From assembly GCF_040802235.1 (NCBI RefSeq), contig NC_133169.1, positions 45,453,034 to 45,517,033 of the forward strand: a DNA stretch of 64,000 bases. Direction: 5' to 3'. The position numbers and the translations under genes are program-made. Within the stretch, counting starts at the first letter, position 1; each line of letters begins with the position of its first letter. This DNA is from Manis javanica (Eukaryota; Chordata; Mammalia; Pholidota; Manidae). Of this stretch, positions 59,336 through 64,000 are shown piece after piece. Below the pieces are notes generated by a model, which searched no databases, was not told where the DNA came from, and worked only from the letters and a program-made list of their open reading frames with translations.

Positions 59336-60152
59336 AGAGGTGGAGCCAGGATGGCGGCATGAGTAGAGAAGTGGAAATCTCCCAAAACCACATAGATCTA
59401 TGAAAATATAACAAAGAAAACTCTTCCTAAAATAGAGACCAGAGGACACAGGATAACATCCAGACCACATCCACACCTGCAAGAACCCAATGCCTTGCGA
59501 AGGGGGTAAGATACAAGCACCAGTTCGGCCGGACCCGAGCACCCCTCCCCCCGACTCCCGGCGGGTGGAAAGAAACCAGAGTGGTGTTTTTTTTTTTTTG
59601 GCGAGTGCTTTTTGGAAGCCTTAAAGGGACAGGGACCCCAATACCAGGGAATCAGGGCAGCAAGACCAGTGAGTGGGTGCCTGAGACCGGTGCCTGAGAA
59701 CAAAGAAAATCACGCGCTATTTTCTTTTTTGTTTCCTCTTTCATTGTTGCTGTTGTTGTTTTGGTTTGGAGAGTGCTTTTTGGAAGTCTTAAAGGGGCAG
59801 GAAAGGACACTTAGTCCAGAGGCAGGGAATCTGGGGATCTCTGGACACTCTAACCCCCTTGGCAACAGGGAGTACAGAGGCCCATTACAGAGATAAATAG
59901 GCTCCCGGCTGCTCCCCCTCCTATGGGGCTCCACCATTTTGAAGGAGCAGCCCCAACCAGGCCATGCCCACAGCAACAGCGGAGATAAACTCTATAGTAA
60001 CCGGGCAGGTAGCAGAAGCCCTGTCTGCACACAGCTGCCAAGCATAAGCCACTAGAGGTCGCTATTCTCCCAGGAGAATAGAAGGAAACCAAAAAGAAGG
60101 AAAGCTATTCCAGCGGTCACTTGTACCACCTCTGCAAACTATCTCTATCACC

Positions 60153-60992
60153 ATGAAAAGGCAAAACTACAGGCAGACAAAGATCACAGAGACAACACCT
60201 GAGAAGGAGACAGACCTAACCAGTCCTCCTGAAAAAGAATTCAAAATAAAAATCATGAACATGCTGACAGAGATGCAGATAAAAATGCAAGAGCAATGGG
60301 ATGAAGTCTGGGGGGAGATCACAGATGTCAGGAAGGAGATCACAGAAGTGAAACAATCCCTGAAAGGATTTATAAGCAGAATGGATAAGATGCAAGAGGC
60401 CATTGATGGAATAGAAACCAGAGAACAGGAACATATAGAAGCTGACATAGAGATATAAGGTTCTCCAGGAACAAAACAACACTAAGAGAACTATGTGACC
60501 AATCCAAAAGGAATAATATTCATATTATACAGATACCAGAAGAAGAAGAAAGAGGAAAAGGGATAGAAAGTCTCTTTGAAGAAATAATTGCTGAAAACTT
60601 CCCCATACTGGGGGAGGAAATAATCGAACAGACCAAGGAAATACACAGAACCCCCAACAGAAAGGATCCAAGGAGGACAACACCAAGATACATAATAATT
60701 AAAATGGCAAGGATCAAGGACAAGGAAAGAGTTTTAAACGCAGCTAGAGAGAAGAAAGGTCACCTGTAAAGGAAAACCCATCAGGCTAACATCAGACTTC
60801 TCGACAGAAACATTACAGGCTAGAAGAGAATGGCATGATATATTTAATGCAATGAAACAGAAGGGCCTTGAACCAAGGATATTGTATCCAGCATGACTAT
60901 CATTTAAATATGATGGTGGGATGAAACAATTCCCAGACAAGCAAAAGTTGAGGGAATTTGCTTCCCACAAACAACATCTACAGGGCATCTGA
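60153..60992 (+). pseudogene. L1 copy F ORF1, two frameshifts and a stop
   Basis: Same length as the copy B ORF1 (840 bases with stop). It starts M-K-R-Q-N-Y-R-Q-T-K, with the coiled coil through M-D-K-M-Q-E-A-I-D-G-I-E. A small deletion near 60447-60460 (after D-I-E) breaks the frame before the RNA-binding core, which resumes with N-N-I-H-I at about 60505. A second shift lies near 60750-60770, and a TGA at 60894-60896 stands where copy B has CGA (Arg) in Y-P-A-R-L-S. The C-terminal A-R-R-E-W-H-D-I-F is still visible. The protein cannot be made whole. Confidence 0.88.
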
Positions 60993-61175
60993 CAGGGACT
61001 GCTCTAGACGGGGGCACTTCTAAAAAGAGCACAGAACAAAACACACAACATATGATGAACGGAGGAGGAAGAATAAGAAGGGAGAGAAAAAAAGAATCTC
61101 CAGACAGTGTATATAACTGCTCAAAAAGTGAGCTAAGTTAGGCAGTAAGATACTAAAGAAGCTAACCTTGAACCT

Positions 61176-64000
61176 TTGGTAACCACGAATCTAAAGCCTG
61201 CAATAGCAGTAAGTACATGTCTCTCAATAATCACCCTAAATGTAAATGGACTTAATGCAGCATTCAAAAGACACAGAGTGATAGAATGGATAAAAAAGCA
61301 AGACCCATCTATACACTTCTTACAAGAAACTCACCTCAAACCCAAAGACAAGCACAGACTAAAAGTCAAAGGATGGAAAAACATATTTCAGAAAAACAAC
61401 AGTGGGAAGAAAGCAGGGGTTGCAGTACTAATATCAGACAAAATAGACTTCAAAACAAAGAAACTAACAAGAGATAAAGAAGGATACTATATAATGATAA
61501 AGTGCTCAGTCCAAAAAGAGGATATAACCATTCTAAATATATATGCACCCAACACAGGAGCACCAGCATATGTGAAGCAAATACTAACAGAACTAAAGAG
61601 GGAAATAGACTGGAATGCATTCATTTTAGGAGACTTCAACACACCACTCACCCCAAAGGATAGATCCACCAGGCAGAAAATAAATAATGACACACAGGCA
61701 TTGAACAACACACTAGAACAGATGGACCTAACAGACATCTATAGAACTCTACATCCAAAAGCAACAGGATATACATTCTTCTCAAGTGCACATGGAACAT
61801 TCTTCAGAATAGACCACATACTAGCTCACAAAAAGAGCCTCAGTAAATTCCAAAATATTGAAATTCTACCAATCAATTTTTCAGACCACAAATGTATAAA
61901 ACTAGAAATAAATTCTACAAAGAAAACAAAAACGCTCACAGACACATGGAGGCTTAACAACATGCTTCTAAATAATCAATGGATCAAAGAAAAAATCAAA
62001 AAAGAGATCAAAGAATACATAGAAAAAAATGACAACAACAACACAAAGCCCCAACTTCTGTGGGATGCAGCGAAAGCAGTCTTAAGAGGAAAGTATATAG
62101 TAATCCAGGCACAGTTGAAGAAGGAAAAACAATCCCAAATGAATAGTTCTACTTCACAACTACCAAAACTGGAAAAAGAAGAACAAATGAGGCCTAAAGT
62201 CAGCAGAAGGAGAGACTTAATAAAGATCAGAGAAGAAATAAACAAAATTGAGAAGAATTAAACAATAGCAAAAATTAACAAAACCAAGAGCTGGGTCTTT
62301 GAGAAAACAAACAAAATAGATAAACCTCTAGCCAAAATTATTAAGAGAAAAAGAGAATCAACACAAATCAACAGCATAAGAAATGAGAATGGAAAAATCA
62401 CGACAGACCCCACAGAAACACAAAGAATTATTAAAGACTACTATGAAAACCTATATGCCAACAAACTGGAAAACCTAGAAGAAATGGACAACTTCCTAGA
62501 AAAATACAACATCTCAAGACTGACCAAGGAAGAAACACAAAAGTTAAACAAACCAATTACGAGCAAAGACATTGAAACGGTAATCAAAAAACTGCCCAAG
62601 AACATAACCCCGGGGCCGGACGGATTTACCTCAGAATTTTATCAGACACACAGAGAAGACATAATACCCATTCTCCTTAAAGTGTTCCAAAAAATAGAAG
62701 AGGAGGGAATACTCCCAAACTCATTCTATGAAGCCAACATCACCCTAATACCAAAACCAGGCAAAGACCCCACCAAAAAAGAAAATTACAGACCAATATC
62801 CCTGATGAATGTAGATGCAAAAATACTCAATAAAATATTAGCAAACCGAATTCAACAGAATATAAAAAGGATCATACACCATGACCAAGTGGGATTCATC
62901 GCTGTGATGCAAGGACGGTACAACATTCGAAAATCCATCAACATCATCCACCACATCAACAAAAAGAAAGACAAAAACCACATGATCATCTCCATAGATG
63001 CTGAAAAAGCATTTGACAAAATTCAACATCCATTCGTGATAAAAACTCTCAGCAAAATCAGAATAGAGGGCAAGTACCTCAACATAATAAAGGTCATATA
63101 TGATGAACCCACAGCCAGCATTATACTGAACAGCGAGAAGCTGAAAGCATTTCCTCTGAGATCGGTAAACAGACAGGGATGCCCACTCTCCCCACTGTTA
63201 TTTAAAATAATACTGGAGGTCCTAGCCACAGCAATCAGACAAAACAAAGAAATACAAGGAATCCATATTGGTAAAGAAGAAGTTAAACTGTCACTATTTG
63301 CAGATGATATGATACTGTACATAAAAAACCCTAAAGACTCCACTCCAAAACTACTAGAACTGATATTGGAATACAGCAAAGTTGCAGGATACAAAATTAA
63401 CACACAGAAATCTGTAGCTTTCCTATACACTAACAATGAACCAAAAGAAAGAGAAATCAGGAAAACAATTCCATTCAAAATTGCATCAAAAAGAATAAAA
63501 TACCTAGGAATAAACCTAACCAAAGAAGTGAAAGACTTATCCTCTGAAAACTACAAGTCACTCTTAAGAGAAATTAAAGGGGACACTAACAAATGGAAAC
63601 TCATCCCATGCTCATGGCTAGGAAGAATTAATATAGTCAAAATGGCCATCCTGCCCAAAGCAATAGACAGATTTGATGCAATCCCCATCAAATTACCAGC
63701 AACATTCTTCAATGAATTGGAACAAATAATTCAAAAATTCATGTGGAAAAATCAAAGACCCCGAATAGCCAAAGCAATCCTGAGAAAGAAGAATAAAGTA
63801 GGGGGGATCTCACTCCCCAACTTCAAGCTCTACTACAAAGCCATAGTAATCAAGACAATTTGGTAGTGGCACAAGAACAGAGCCACAGACCAGTGGAACA
63901 GATTAGAGACTCCAGACATTAACCCAAACATATATGGTCAATTAATATTTGATAAAGGAGCCATGGACATACAATGGGGAAATGACAGTCTCTTGAAGAG
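61176..64000 (+). pseudogene. L1 copy F ORF2, single frame with two stop codons (partial)
   Basis: From M-V-T-T-N-L-K-P at 61176 one reading frame runs to the window end (2.8 kb), broken only by TAA at 62259-62261 and TAG at 63864-63866 (Tyr in copy B). Endonuclease: L-N-V-N-G-L-N, Q-E-T-H, G-D-F-N-T-P, R-I-D-H-I-L, and F-S-D-H-K, so all expected catalytic positions (Asn, Glu, Asp/Asn, Asp, Asp/His) are present. The linker follows, then the RT with [20 protein letters not shown] and F-A-D-D-M at 63297-63311. The Cys-rich C-terminus lies outside the window. ORF2p nicks DNA and reverse-transcribes L1 RNA; this copy would be stopped after the endonuclease. Confidence 0.9.

Larger units (their letters stand above)
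59336..64000 (+). mobile_element. L1 copy F, 5'-complete, running off the window
   Basis: A LINE-1 on the plus strand. It starts near 59336 (then 'gccaggatggcggcatgag'), the same start as copy B. The 5' UTR (to 60152) has two monomer-like blocks containing 'gtgctttttggaag.cttaaaggg' at about 59606 and 59774. ORF1 is at 60153-60992 and ORF2 from 61176. The visible 4.66 kb is co-linear with copy B without its duplication. It is the least damaged L1 here, and inverted relative to A, B, C and D. The 3' end and flanking duplication lie beyond the window. Confidence 0.92.

Noticed and set aside
1-64000. tRNA, rRNA, snoRNA or miRNA genes
   Set aside because: No cloverleaf with A/B boxes or conserved RNA signature was recognised on either strand; small RNAs cannot be excluded by eye.

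Overview
The window is mammalian nuclear DNA: AT-rich, gene-poor, and built mostly from LINE-1 (L1) retrotransposons, endogenous retrovirus (ERV) remnants and pieces of an olfactory receptor (OR) cluster. I saw no Alu, B1/B2 or BovB sequence and no clear carnivore tRNA-SINE. The L1s are long, 5'-complete and share a short ORF1 of about 280 codons. This suits a non-primate, non-rodent placental mammal, perhaps laurasiatherian and SINE-poor, but the species cannot be fixed by reading alone.

Layout. 1-4.0 kb: upstream DNA, then an OR first segment cut after TM1 by an old L1, which is itself split by a probable solo LTR and carries an expanded microsatellite. 4.0-7.0 kb: old DNA with one L1 scrap. 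7.0-7.95 kb (-): the only intact OR gene. 8-17.8 kb: unassigned DNA, old L1 pieces, an LTR-like repeat and an LTR fragment related to the provirus at 51 kb. 17.8-24.2 kb (-): decayed full-length L1 (A). 24.2-26.6 kb: older L1 (D). 27.0-28.7 kb (-): ERV 3' end with an Env transmembrane-like segment, purine tract and LTR. 28.9-36.1 kb (-): full-length L1 (B) with intact ORF1 and an internal tandem duplication. 36.8-37.75 kb (+): OR pseudogene, an inverted paralogue of the intact gene. 40.9-47.0 kb (-): full-length L1 (C) with a 14-bp target-site duplication and a 3' transduction. 47.1-49.9 kb: a pile of L1 ends. 51.1-55.3 kb (+): 3'-truncated provirus (LTR, gag, protease, RT, RNase H). 57.4-58.35 kb (+): OR14-like pseudogene. 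59.3-64.0 kb (+): L1 (F), running off the window, with a nearly open ORF2.

Functionally, the only likely host protein is one odorant GPCR. The rest records repeated retrotransposition into an OR cluster that has lost at least three receptors (one by L1 insertion, two by point mutation and frameshift). L1 copies A, B and C lie in the same orientation and F is inverted, so the locus has many substrates for ectopic recombination. No prokaryotic-type system, CRISPR array, tRNA or rRNA gene was seen.
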